Made by a program: the position numbers and the translations under genes. A stretch of 64,000 nucleotides of DNA from an uncultured Erythrobacter sp. (GTDB lineage: Bacteria; Pseudomonadota; Alphaproteobacteria; Sphingomonadales; Sphingomonadaceae), in contig CANMMR010000001.1 of the NCBI GenBank assembly GCA_947499095.1, positions 62,001-126,000 of the forward strand, written 5' to 3'. Below are positions 1-8,632 of the stretch, one piece after another. The notes beneath the pieces are model-generated. The model made no database searches and was not told where the DNA came from. It saw only the letters and a list, made by a program, of their open reading frames with translations. Numbering within the stretch: the stretch's first letter is position 1; each line of letters begins with the position of its first letter.

Positions 1-1
1 C

Positions 2-1723
2 CTGCGAGTCAGGCTTACGGAAGGTCTTAAGCAGGTTGCGGCCAATGACCGCCTCTATTTCAGGGAGGTTGGCCACACCCGGTGGAAAAGATTCGATGGC
101 TGTCCTGGCTACGGTCATATCGATCTGGCTTGGCGGGAAGGTGACATAATAAGGGCAAGTCGGAACATCCTGCTGTTCCCTCAAGGTAGCTCCATCCAGA
201 GGTCAGGAACTGGAAACCAGACGCGGTATGTCTGCAGCAGTACCGCGAGCTGGACACTGGGGGTAGATAGCGACGCACCGGTTCGCTCCGTGGATGGCGG
301 TCGAGTTCTACAGGCCCGCCCGCGGGGAGAAGTGCTGCGGCAATTCCAGGCTCACGTCAATTGGCAGGATGGAAAAGACCAAGAAGCGCCAAGGTTTTTT
401 CTCGAGTTCCCTTGTGGAGCCGGCATTGCGGATTGGGAAGGTCGACTGGCTCCTCCCGGGAAGCGGCTTACCTTGGGAGACCTTCGTTCCCTGCACGCTT
501 ACGCCGAAGGAGAGATGCGGATTTTCGGTGATTTGATCGACGACGATGGCTTGGTAGTTGTCGGCACCGAGCTTGGTTGGTCTTTCGATGGCAAAATGCC
601 TCTTGCAGTGGTCGAGCCGGAACTCAGAGCGCTGCTTTCCCCTTATGGACCCAAGGCGCACGTGAAGTTGGGCATGCTTGATGGGGTCGAGCAATATTGG
701 ACAGTCCACCAATTCGAGCCCGCTGTCACGCTCGAAGGCCGCAGTCTGCAATCCCAGGCAGCAATTGTCGATGATGGCGTTGCGCTTTGTGTGCGATCTC
801 TCTCGAAGTACTCGAAGGAAATCGAGCTCAGCCGATATTCTCTCAGCGATGGCGGCTATCATCGTCCGGTGCCAGTCCCTGACGCGATACACAGCCCTTT
901 TCTTGCTTATGCGCGCGTTGGACAGGGCATTCTTACAAGGCCAGCATGGATCGAAAGTTCATCGAACCCTGGCATTCCTTGCGACGAGCTGGCAAAAGTC
1001 ATGCTGGAGAGGCCTTTAACCCCTGCTATCGACCGCTTTCTCGACGGGCTTGGGACAGACGAACGGCCACCGGTCTCTTCGCTTGATGCGCTTGTCAGAA
1101 TGATTTCCTCGCTGGATGGACTCCCTCCAAAGATCTTCAGGGTGTTGGAGCGGCTGGTTGACCATCCCCTGGTGCTTATCCGTGTGTTGGGTGCAGCAAA
1201 GCCTGACGTCCGGCCAAGCGTACTGGAACTCGAGAAGGGTCTCCCGTTTGCCTGGTGTCTATTTCCAAGAAACGTCTGGGCATCTGCGATGCAGGAAATC
1301 GCATCCGAAATGCATCACCGCCTGGTCGCGGCAGGAGTGCCTGATCCAGACCGTTACTATGGGGACATGCTTGCTGAATTTCGAGAGCTGCTTCTTCGCC
1401 TTCAACCCAGCGCGCATGACCTCGTCTTTCCTCATGACAAAGGGAATCTTACGGTAGCGGCGCAGTCGTTTCTCAACGCGAACGTCGACAGAACACGGCC
1501 GACATCAGGAAGCATGTTTCGCGAGAAGCATTCTCCGGGGTTGCCCGACAGCTTCCTTCAGTTGCCAGACCACTGTCTCGAGACACTCGACGCCCCGTGT
1601 GCTGCCGCCGCCGCCGCCAAAGGCCTCTGGACGCCCAATCGAAAGGAAATCGAGCGGATCAAGGCCGTGAAACGACGGTATCCCGAGTATTTCAGGGCGG
1701 CATTCGCTGCATCGCTGGACTAG
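2..1723 (+). CDS. Large hypothetical protein, C-terminal part (gene cut by left window edge)
   Basis: The reading frame is open from base 2 without any stop, so the GTG at 290 is probably an internal valine codon and the gene starts outside the window. At least 573 residues are visible. I do not recognise the family with confidence. The chain is soluble with no membrane segment. It ends with a basic segment (NRKEIERIKAVKRRYP) and has an alanine run near the C terminus (DAPCAAAAAAKG). Its C-terminal style vaguely resembles the STY4851/ECs_5259 proteins seen in defence islands, but that is only an impression. It lies 210 bp upstream of the Dcm-like methyltransferase and on the same strand, so it may belong to the same accessory or defence region. 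Confidence 0.7.
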   Translation: MRVRLTEGLKQVAANDRLYFREVGHTRWKRFDGCPGYGHIDLAWREGDIIRASRNILLFPQGSSIQRSGTGNQTRYVCSSTASWTLGVDSDAPVRSVDGGRVLQARPRGEVLRQFQAHVNWQDGKDQEAPRFFLEFPCGAGIADWEGRLAPPGKRLTLGDLRSLHAYAEGEMRIFGDLIDDDGLVVVGTELGWSFDGKMPLAVVEPELRALLSPYGPKAHVKLGMLDGVEQYWTVHQFEPAVTLEGRSLQSQAAIVDDGVALCVRSLSKYSKEIELSRYSLSDGGYHRPVPVPDAIHSPFLAYARVGQGILTRPAWIESSSNPGIPCDELAKVMLERPLTPAIDRFLDGLGTDERPPVSSLDALVRMISSLDGLPPKIFRVLERLVDHPLVLIRVLGAAKPDVRPSVLELEKGLPFAWCLFPRNVWASAMQEIASEMHHRLVAAGVPDPDRYYGDMLAEFRELLLRLQPSAHDLVFPHDKGNLTVAAQSFLNANVDRTRPTSGSMFREKHSPGLPDSFLQLPDHCLETLDAPCAAAAAAKGLWTPNRKEIERIKAVKRRYPEYFRAAFAASLD

Positions 1724-1933
1724 TTGCTGCCACACAAAGTTTGCAGGAATCCGCCAGCTGACGGTTGAAGCGGGCTAACTCATTCTGTCGCGATGACCAT
1801 GCTCCACATGGGTGGCGGCTTTGCAGGCCTGTGGATTCACTGAGTACAAAAGCAGAACAAATTGTTGCCATCCGGGTCTCTCCATGCCATCATGTCATTT
1901 ATTGACCCAGATCGGGTCCGGCATGGAGGACGC

Positions 1934-3184
1934 ATGGGGACGCAGGAAAACAGCTTTGCTCAGGATTTTGCCAAGGCCGGTATCGAACCGGAGGACCTCG
2001 CAGGGGAGTTCGGTCAGTCGGTCCGTCAGATCAGGCGCTACATTGCGGGAGAATGCAGCGTCCCCAAACTGGCTGCGGAAAAGATGCGCGAGCTGGCAAG
2101 GGAACGCGCTCCGAAACCAGCTGTTGCCCCCGCTTTTCGCTTCATTGATCTGTTTGCCGGCATTGGGGGAATGCGCATCGGCTTTGAAGCAATCGGCGGC
2201 AAATGTGTTTTTACCAGCGAGTGGGATCGTTTTTCCCAGAAGACCTACCTTCTCAACTTCCCCGACGGCGATGATCATGTTTTCGCCGGTGATATCCGCC
2301 CTTACGGAGAAAATCCGTCCCTGATACCTGAGCATGACGTTCTGCTGGCAGGCTTTCCCTGTCAGCCATTCTCGCTGGCAGGCGTTTCAAAAAAGAACTC
2401 ACTGGGGCGGAAGCATGGCTTCGATTGCGAGGAGCAGGGCAATCTCTTTTTCGAGATAGCCCGCATAATCCGTCACCATCAACCGGCGGCGTTTCTGCTC
2501 GAGAATGTGAAGAACCTGAAGAGCCACGACAGGGGCCGGACCTTCGAGGTCATCAAGCATACGCTTACCAGGGAGCTTGGCTATCGGATCGAGACCCGGA
2601 TCATCAGCTCCGCACCCTTTGTGCCCCAGAAGCGGCAGCGCATCTTTATTGTCGGTTTCCGGGAGGACTCTGGCTTCAGCTTCGATGATTTCGATACATT
2701 CATCCCGCCGGAAGAGGACTGGCCAACCCTCGGTTCGATCCTGCAGTCGCACAACGAGATCGACCCGAAGTACACGCTCACTCCCAAGCTATGGAGCTAC
2801 CTGCAGGCATATCGCAAAAAGCATGAGAAGGCCGGAAACGGGTTCGGGTTTACCGCACACGGCCCGGGTGATGTCGCCCGGACCCTATCTGCCCGGTACC
2901 ACAAGGACGGCTCGGAGATCCTTATCGAACAGAAAGGGACGCGACCGCGTCGCCTGACGCCGACAGAATGCGCGAGACTGATGGGATTCGAGCGTAATGG
3001 CCGCGAATGGTTGATTCCGGTCTCTGACACGCAGGCTTATCGCCAGTTCGGCAATGCAGTTGTGGTACCTGTGATTGAGGCCATAGCTCGTACCATGCAG
3101 CCGGCGATCCTGCGCGCGGTGGGCAAGGATCCCCAGGTGGATAAAGCGGAGCCGGGGGAACGCGTCGAGGTTCCGATTGCCTGA
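1934..3184 (+). CDS. Dcm-like DNA (cytosine-5) methyltransferase
   Basis: Transfers a methyl group from SAM to C5 of cytosine in a specific DNA site. About 70 N-terminal residues form an HTH-like region ([12 protein letters not shown]). The catalytic domain follows: motif [17 protein letters not shown], motif [13 protein letters not shown] with the nucleophilic Cys, motif VI ENVKN, motif VIII QKRQR, and the motif IX-X region ending [11 protein letters not shown]. The match to E. coli Dcm is very strong from memory ([29 protein letters not shown]), so CCWGG is the likely target (inference). The start at 1934 has GGAGG just upstream; a TTG at 1862 or ATG at 1892 would also be in frame but lack a ribosome site. 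It overlaps vsr by 8 bp and pairs with the convergent restriction gene at 3626-4969. Confidence 0.93.
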   Translation: MGTQENSFAQDFAKAGIEPEDLAGEFGQSVRQIRRYIAGECSVPKLAAEKMRELARERAPKPAVAPAFRFIDLFAGIGGMRIGFEAIGGKCVFTSEWDRFSQKTYLLNFPDGDDHVFAGDIRPYGENPSLIPEHDVLLAGFPCQPFSLAGVSKKNSLGRKHGFDCEEQGNLFFEIARIIRHHQPAAFLLENVKNLKSHDRGRTFEVIKHTLTRELGYRIETRIISSAPFVPQKRQRIFIVGFREDSGFSFDDFDTFIPPEEDWPTLGSILQSHNEIDPKYTLTPKLWSYLQAYRKKHEKAGNGFGFTAHGPGDVARTLSARYHKDGSEILIEQKGTRPRRLTPTECARLMGFERNGREWLIPVSDTQAYRQFGNAVVVPVIEAIARTMQPAILRAVGKDPQVDKAEPGERVEVPIA

Positions 3185-3656
3185 TATAGTCAGTGCAGAA
3201 ACCCGCAGCCGGATGATGTCCGGGATCAGGGGCAAGGATACGGCGCCCGAGAAACTTATCCGTTCAGGCCTTCATCGCCTTGGCTACCGTTTCCGCCTGC
3301 ACAACCGGAAGATGCCTGGCAGCCCTGACATGGTATTCCGCTCCCGCAAGGCTGTGATCGAGGTGCGCGGGTGCTTCTGGCATGGCCATGACTGCCACCT
3401 TTTCCGCTGGCCGCGGTCACGTGAGGAGTTCTGGAGAGAAAAGATCTCGGGAAACATCGCCCGCGACAGACGCAATCTCCATGCACTTCTGGGGAGGGGA
3501 TGGCGCGTAGCTGAGGTCTGGGAATGCCAGTTGAAAGGGAAAGAAAAGCAGTCGCTCGATTGTATTCTGGAGCGCCTCACTGCATTTCTCGATGGCACTC
3601 AGAGGCGACTTGTTATCGGTAACAATCAAACCGTCACCACTTCCGAGGATGCATAG
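3177..3656 (+). CDS. vsr: Very short patch repair (Vsr) endonuclease
   Basis: Nicks DNA 5' of the T in T:G mismatches left by deamination of 5-methylcytosine, so it repairs mutations caused by the partner methyltransferase. Family hallmarks are visible: the N-terminal [16 protein letters not shown], then PDMVF with the catalytic Asp, and the zinc/active-site region [11 protein letters not shown]. At 159 aa it is close to the usual 140-160. Translation appears to begin at a TTG that overlaps the end of the dcm-like gene, which implies translational coupling. The 3' end overlaps the convergent restriction gene by 31 bp. A Vsr beside a Dcm-type enzyme is the expected arrangement. Confidence 0.93.
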   Translation: MPDIVSAETRSRMMSGIRGKDTAPEKLIRSGLHRLGYRFRLHNRKMPGSPDMVFRSRKAVIEVRGCFWHGHDCHLFRWPRSREEFWREKISGNIARDRRNLHALLGRGWRVAEVWECQLKGKEKQSLDCILERLTAFLDGTQRRLVIGNNQTVTTSEDA

Positions 3657-4969
3657 AGCTCGCGCATTGCGTCGGGCAGTTGCCTCGTGTTTATTCGCCA
3701 CTGGGGCCGAACCTTTGCCCTGCCGTCGGCATAGATCGTATGAGCAGGGTCGAAAAAGACGATTCCGGACGCGATGCCGCGAAGCAGCCTGAATACATCG
3801 GTACCGGTCCCGGTAATCCAGCCCGGACCATATGCGTATTCGTACCCGCTGCTGGCCCCGATGCGTCGTCTGACATCGATGTAGAGTGCGTTGGCATGTT
3901 TGGCATTCCAGCAGTTCGCGAGCTTGTCGAGCGACCAGCCTGCAGCGACCTCACCCGTAGCAGGATCGAATAGCTCGACCCCGATCCGGCCGGAAGCTCG
4001 GAAACTGTCGATTTCACGATTATAGCCGACGACCCTCATGCCCAGCCCTGTGGCCTGACAGATCTCGCCGGCGCGGTGGACGCCTACAAACCGGAGAGAT
4101 CCATCATTTTTCTGCCCCGGCCTGCCGTAGCGATCCATGAAAGTGCGGAAAGGGTGATCGCCAGCATATCCGTAGTCCGCCGTTGGCGTCATCAGGCTGA
4201 TCCTGCTGCCGCTGAAGGACTTGATCTCGAACCCGTGAACGTCCGGCTTCTTGTCGCCGTTCGCTGTTACGCCAAGAAGCGCCTCAAGCGTATAACCTCC
4301 ACCCTGTGTTCCGTGGAACGGCTCGACACCACCCGCTTTCAGGATACGCGACCAGTGCCATCCCTGTCGCACAATTGCCGAGATTTCCCGGTGCAGGCGC
4401 TGGGCCGGATCCTCACCCATTCCCTTGTCGATGAGAAGGACCTGCAACACTGTGCTGGAAGGCACGAAGGGGAGGTCGGGGAAATCCCCCACCAATTGGT
4501 CTTCAAGTTCGGTGAGCACCAAACCGAGGACCTGGCCATCGCCCGCCGTACCCAGGATCAGAATGCGTCTGCAGTAATTGGCCTGGCTCTGCCGCCTGAG
4601 GGCATCAGGCGGATCATTGCAGTCCTTCAGGAATCCGGACATCCGGACTTCCGGGTACTGAAAGTAGTCGATGATTTTTGTGTGCGGAGCTGGATGGCGA
4701 GTGCCGGTCCGGTCCAGCCAGGCAAAGTCCAGCTGACCCTCGATAATAGGCTGACCAGCTTTCGACCTGCTCTTGGCCGTGCTGGTGCTCCCTTCGCGGA
4801 AGGAGAGACGCGCGGGAAACAGGTTGATCAGCCCCGGCAGCTCTCGGCCGAAGTAGATTTGGTTCTTTTCGTTGTCCTGCTTCGGACTCAGCTTCTTTAC
4901 GTAGGCGGTTCGGATACCTTCGCCACCCAGTAACTTCCGAAGCTGACTGATGCTGTTTATTCCTGACAC
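3626..4969 (-). CDS. MvaI/BcnI-family type II restriction endonuclease
   Basis: A monomeric-type restriction enzyme that would cut unmethylated sites protected by the adjacent methyltransferase. The C-terminal half carries the family signature GGGYTLEALLG, then KKPDVHGFEIKSFSG, which supplies the acidic residues and the Glu-X-Lys of the catalytic centre. MvaI cuts CCWGG and BcnI cuts CCSGG, so together with the Dcm-like partner I infer CCWGG. At 447 aa it is longer than MvaI itself; about 200 extra N-terminal residues form a separate region. It is transcribed toward vsr and overlaps its 3' end by 31 bp. No broken residue is evident in the catalytic motif, so the unit looks functional. Confidence 0.85.
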   Translation of the reverse strand: MSGINSISQLRKLLGGEGIRTAYVKKLSPKQDNEKNQIYFGRELPGLINLFPARLSFREGSTSTAKSRSKAGQPIIEGQLDFAWLDRTGTRHPAPHTKIIDYFQYPEVRMSGFLKDCNDPPDALRRQSQANYCRRILILGTAGDGQVLGLVLTELEDQLVGDFPDLPFVPSSTVLQVLLIDKGMGEDPAQRLHREISAIVRQGWHWSRILKAGGVEPFHGTQGGGYTLEALLGVTANGDKKPDVHGFEIKSFSGSRISLMTPTADYGYAGDHPFRTFMDRYGRPGQKNDGSLRFVGVHRAGEICQATGLGMRVVGYNREIDSFRASGRIGVELFDPATGEVAAGWSLDKLANCWNAKHANALYIDVRRRIGASSGYEYAYGPGWITGTGTDVFRLLRGIASGIVFFDPAHTIYADGRAKVRPQWRINTRQLPDAMRELYASSEVVTV

Positions 4970-5017
4970 CGGGCGATGCTATCGCGACTTTTCTCCAGGC
5001 GAAAGGACATCGGCAGG

Positions 5018-5308
5018 ATGACACCGGAAGAAGAGCTCGAACCCGCGCTGGCTAAACTGCGATCCGAAAACGATATGCTGCCTTTTCTTGAGGAACTGAT
5101 TCCCGCGGAAACGGCGGTCTTCTGCCGTATGCCTTTTGAAATGGCAGACATCCTCGCGAGTTCTCCGGATTTTCGACCGCCGGCAAGCGGCAGTCCTCCG
5201 CTATGGTGGCAGCTGGAGGGAGAACATGGCGGGCAAGCAACAATCATCGTGGCGCGCCCATCATCCGACGGCGAATTGTGGATGCTGGCGCCGAAGCGGC
5301 AGGGCTGA
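5018..5308 (+). CDS. Small hypothetical protein
   Basis: A 96-residue soluble, acidic protein of unknown function. The reading frame could begin at an ATG at 4976, but that is only 6 bp from the divergent restriction gene start. The ATG at 5018 has AAGGA about eight bases upstream and is preferred. There is no membrane segment, signal peptide or cysteine motif; the chain is rich in Glu, Leu and Pro with a PPLWWQLEGE segment in the middle. It points in the same direction as the following unknown genes. Existence as a gene is plausible but not certain. Confidence 0.45.
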   Translation: MTPEEELEPALAKLRSENDMLPFLEELIPAETAVFCRMPFEMADILASSPDFRPPASGSPPLWWQLEGEHGGQATIIVARPSSDGELWMLAPKRQG

Positions 5309-5433
5309 ATTTATCCTCGTCGGTGCGGAATGTGCTCACTCCGACTGGCAGGCACACGGCATTTATTGGAAGGCAGTGCATGGGATAGGAGCGAATCCGA
5401 GTTTGATAACTGCCTCGATCAGATGATATCGAG

Positions 5434-6216
5434 ATGGCTGTCCAAGTGGGGGTTCTGGATAGATCGGTGACTAAGACGCTACTACTCGTCTGTTTCGGGA
5501 TTTTCATTCTGGTTGTTCTTTACGCACTTCACGGCGCGATTCTGGCAACCCTCAAGATCATATTCCGCCTGATTGTTGCCCTACTTGTTTCCCTGCTCGT
5601 CGGGATGGCCGTTTATCTCGCTTTCGGTGACGAGACATCCGGCCTTCTTATTGGCTTGGCCTGTCTGCTCATTTCAGGACCTTCTGCACTGAAGTGGCAA
5701 AGACGGACCGTGTCCTTGGCTGCGCGATGCCGTGAGGGAAGCGTCGTCGGGAGGGATTCGAGACTGGACGTAGGGGCGCCAAAATTGAAGCGCGGACCGT
5801 CTTCCGCCTGGCCACGAAAAGACAGGAACGTCGCAATGAACTGGGAGAAAATCGCCTCGACTTGTCCGGCATATCAAACGGAGCTCAACATTGCGCGTGA
5901 TCATTGCTCTCGACTGTTGCGTTATTCCCGGTCTGGGCGGAACTCGGCGCGCTTCGAGATTGAGGAACACGCTATGCTGATCCGCAAACACATTCCTGCA
6001 CTCGCCGCTGAGCTCGATGACTGTACGGCACTTTCGGACGATGCCGCTGCCACGTCGTGGCGAGACGAGTGCGCCGCGAATCTTATTGCGATCGGAGCGC
6101 GATGTGCTGAACTGATGGCGGAAGAGCGAGATCGAAGTAACGACACCCTCGCGGTGCGCACCAGCCATCTGCGTGGAAGATTGGGTTCATCACAAGGAAG
6201 CAAGGAATTGGACTAA
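5434..6216 (+). CDS. Hypothetical membrane protein with cytosolic C-terminal domain
   Basis: I do not recognise this family. The first 80 residues hold three hydrophobic stretches (about residues 13-35, 38-60 and 66-80), which predict an inner-membrane anchor. A basic, low-complexity linker follows (around residues 90-130), then a helical soluble domain containing WRDECAANLIAIGARC. An internal ATG at 5836 with AGGAA upstream could produce the soluble part alone. The protein precedes two other unknown genes that carry glycine-rich hydrophobic segments, so a joint membrane-related role is possible (inference only). Confidence 0.55.
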   Translation: MAVQVGVLDRSVTKTLLLVCFGIFILVVLYALHGAILATLKIIFRLIVALLVSLLVGMAVYLAFGDETSGLLIGLACLLISGPSALKWQRRTVSLAARCREGSVVGRDSRLDVGAPKLKRGPSSAWPRKDRNVAMNWEKIASTCPAYQTELNIARDHCSRLLRYSRSGRNSARFEIEEHAMLIRKHIPALAAELDDCTALSDDAAATSWRDECAANLIAIGARCAELMAEERDRSNDTLAVRTSHLRGRLGSSQGSKELD

Positions 6217-6275
6217 AGCATCCGTTTGGTGAATTTCGCTTGGCCTGCCAAAGATATGTAATACGCTATACGTTA

Positions 6276-7022
6276 ATGACCACACCTGCCGGACACGCCA
6301 TGGCCGCTTCGCAGCAGCCAACGCTCGATAACTCGCCGCATTCGATCGAACTCCGACGTGCGGTCTTGGAATGGCGCGACAAACACACTGTTCTGGCTAC
6401 ATTGACTTTAAACAGGCGGTGGCAGGATCTGAAGCCTGCGATAGAGACAAAACTCGAACAGGTTCCGTGGAAATCCGCGATCGCCGCGCCAACGAAGTAT
6501 ATCAAGAATGAAATTGATCCGTTGCTTGCTGCTGAACTCGCTCCGCTTGCAGCGAAACTCGTCAAGGATGCGCATGACGATCTCTCGTCAGTGATCGAGC
6601 AACAGATAGAAGTGGATCCAGCGATGGCAGACCGCTCGACGGATGAGCATCACCTCGAAACAGCAGTCGATCTTCTCGAAAGTCTGGTGCCCCTTGCCGG
6701 AGGATTGGCGATGGGAGCCGCGCTCCCAAGCATGGCAGTTGTGTCCGGCACCGCCGCTTTCGGGCTTGTTGCAACCTCCACCGTGAGCGTACCGATCCTT
6801 GCTGGCGGGCTGGCAATAGCCGGCCTTGCAGTCGCAACAGGAGCTGTGAAGGCGAACCAGCTATATGCGTTGCGTTCCAGCCGAATGAAAGCGCGGGTCG
6901 CCAGTCATGTCGAGCAGGCTTTGCTTTCTGTCGACATGAACGCAGCTCACCCCTCGGTACTCGCCAGGATCGTGGGTGCGTACGAAGATGCCGCTGCGAT
7001 TGCATTGCAGCAACGCCAGTGA
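6276..7022 (+). CDS. Hypothetical protein with glycine-rich hydrophobic hairpin
   Basis: Function unknown. Residues 1-125 are helical and charged. Residues about 135-195 form a Gly/Ala/Val-rich hydrophobic double segment (LAGGLAMGAALPSM and later ILAGGLAIAGLAVATGAV) of the kind that inserts into or oligomerises in membranes. A helical tail follows. The start is uncertain: ATG at 6276 or 6300, neither with a clear ribosome site. The stop codon overlaps the GTG start of the next gene (GTGA), which implies translational coupling and joint function with the 336-residue protein. Confidence 0.6.
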   Translation: MTTPAGHAMAASQQPTLDNSPHSIELRRAVLEWRDKHTVLATLTLNRRWQDLKPAIETKLEQVPWKSAIAAPTKYIKNEIDPLLAAELAPLAAKLVKDAHDDLSSVIEQQIEVDPAMADRSTDEHHLETAVDLLESLVPLAGGLAMGAALPSMAVVSGTAAFGLVATSTVSVPILAGGLAIAGLAVATGAVKANQLYALRSSRMKARVASHVEQALLSVDMNAAHPSVLARIVGAYEDAAAIALQQRQ

Positions 7023-8029
7023 CGGGCTCCAACGTTCTCGCGCAGGTGCCCCTGGCGCTCCGGTCGGAATACGAAGCTGGTACCGTTTACCGGGTCGGCA
7101 TGCTGCTCTTCCGCAAAGGCGAGCCTGGGATCGTGGCACATCTTGTCGAGGGAGGCGGACTGCAAAAAGCCGTTGGAATCGTTGCGCAAGCAAATCCCGT
7201 TGGCGCGTCGCTGTCCCTGGCGAGTCAGATCTACGGAAATATCCAGAACGAACGCATTCTTGAGCAGCTCGCAACGTTGCGCGACCTCCAGCTCGGCAAT
7301 CTGGCTCTGAGCGGCATGGGCATCGGGGCGACGATGATCAGCCACTCCCTGCTGATGAGGCGGCTCAATAGAATTGAGCAGACTGTCAACCTGATGGACG
7401 AAAAGCTCGATCAGCTTTCCCGCTCGATCGAAGCCTTGCGATCCGATTTTGTTCGCCGGGATTTTGTCGATCTGAAAACGGCATGTGAAGCGGCGGATGA
7501 TGCTTGGGAGGCCGGGAACAAGGAACTGGCGTGGGACAAGGCTGCATCCGAGCTCCACAAGCTGAAGAACCGGTTTCGCGATCGAGTGGTTGATCTTCTC
7601 GAGCGGGGTGCGCCCCAGTTGGTTGATCCGTTTCTCGATGCCTATGCGTTGGCTTCGACGACCCGCATCTCGTGCCGCGTGGCAGCTGGAGACATCGATC
7701 TTTCGATCCGCAATGCGAGGGATTTTGCCGAGGAAATCGCCAGCCTGCTGTTCAATGAGGGCACGCCTTCATTCCTGAATGCCGGCATGGCGGAGATCGG
7801 AATCAGACCGGGGAACCCTGAGTACGTGGTCAGCATGGAAAGACTGCGGCCCGAAGCCGAGGCTTGGTCGTCCATGCTCCGCGAGCGTGAACAGATAGCC
7901 GCCAGCCTGCCGCACACTCTGTCGAGAGTGAAGCAGTTGGAACTTAACGGAAGGGAGTGGCTCGAAGAAGCTCGAAACAACGCTGAAGAAGCAGTTCTGT
8001 TGCTTCCTGGTAAGCGGCAAAGGGAATAA
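7019..8029 (+). CDS. Hypothetical protein: hydrophobic glycine-rich segment followed by coiled coil
   Basis: Function unknown. Residues about 50-75 (GGGLQKAVGIVAQANPVG) and 95-115 (LALSGMGIGATMISHSLL) are hydrophobic and glycine-rich. They are followed directly by a coiled-coil-like heptad region (RRLNRIEQTVNLMDEKLDQL) and then a long helical domain. The layout of a membrane-active helix flanked by coiled coil recalls pore-forming or effector proteins, but I cannot assign a family. It begins with GTG overlapping the stop of the upstream gene, so the two proteins are probably made together. It ends 30 bp before the PD-(D/E)XK-like gene. Confidence 0.6.
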   Translation: MTGSNVLAQVPLALRSEYEAGTVYRVGMLLFRKGEPGIVAHLVEGGGLQKAVGIVAQANPVGASLSLASQIYGNIQNERILEQLATLRDLQLGNLALSGMGIGATMISHSLLMRRLNRIEQTVNLMDEKLDQLSRSIEALRSDFVRRDFVDLKTACEAADDAWEAGNKELAWDKAASELHKLKNRFRDRVVDLLERGAPQLVDPFLDAYALASTTRISCRVAAGDIDLSIRNARDFAEEIASLLFNEGTPSFLNAGMAEIGIRPGNPEYVVSMERLRPEAEAWSSMLREREQIAASLPHTLSRVKQLELNGREWLEEARNNAEEAVLLLPGKRQRE

Positions 8030-8059
8030 ATTCATATCCATTATACTGACCCGATCCAT

Positions 8060-8509
8060 TTGCCAGAAGTCGTCAGAGCGCTTGTAGAAGCGCAGCGGGC
8101 GCTGGCAGCAGCGTATGCCTCGACTGGACTACGCTTCACCTTGGATGGCCGTCTGGTCGGCGACATCGCCGAAGCGATTGCTGCGCATGCTTTTGATCTC
8201 GAACTTTGTTCTGTCCGCACCCCGGGCGTTGACGCTATGACACGCGAGGGCGCCACGGTGCAGGTCAAGTCGAGTGCGATCGGAAAAGGCCCTGCTTTCA
8301 CACCTGGTGAGGGCCGCGCCGACTATCTGATTTTTCTCAAGCTCGATTTTGCACTTGGTGAAGCGCGCGTCCTTTACAATGGACCAGAAGCACCTGTTCG
8401 AACAGCGCTGCCAAGAGCGTTCAATGGAACCAAACGGGTTTCCCTGACGCGAATTCTGGCACTCGACGCAGAGGTTGATCAGTCACAGCGGCTTGTCCGC
8501 ATCCGATAA
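8060..8509 (+). CDS. Small PD-(D/E)XK-like protein (DUF6998-type)
   Basis: A 149-residue protein. Its first part has GDIAEAIAAHAFDLEL, followed by TPGVDAMTREGATVQVKSS. The spaced Glu, Asp and Q-V-K pattern matches the core of PD-(D/E)XK nucleases, in which these residues hold the metal ion. I believe this corresponds to the DUF6998 group, but that name is from memory. Only a TTG start (8060) is available, with no good ribosome site. No DNA-binding domain is attached. It lies between the membrane-active pair and the NYN RNase gene in the unknown-gene run. Confidence 0.6.
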   Translation: MPEVVRALVEAQRALAAAYASTGLRFTLDGRLVGDIAEAIAAHAFDLELCSVRTPGVDAMTREGATVQVKSSAIGKGPAFTPGEGRADYLIFLKLDFALGEARVLYNGPEAPVRTALPRAFNGTKRVSLTRILALDAEVDQSQRLVRIR

Positions 8510-8632
8510 GATGAGACAGCAACGCCAAGCGCGAATCCCATTCCACGTCAGACAGTTTGTCAATTGACGAATTGGCAGCATTATCGAGCTACGACTTACG
8601 GAATTAAACTAGCTTCTCCCGAAGGGAAGAGC

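Noticed and set aside
4076-4933. A 285-codon plus-strand frame inside the MvaI/BcnI-type gene
   Set aside because: Antisense shadow of the restriction gene; no domain and no start context.
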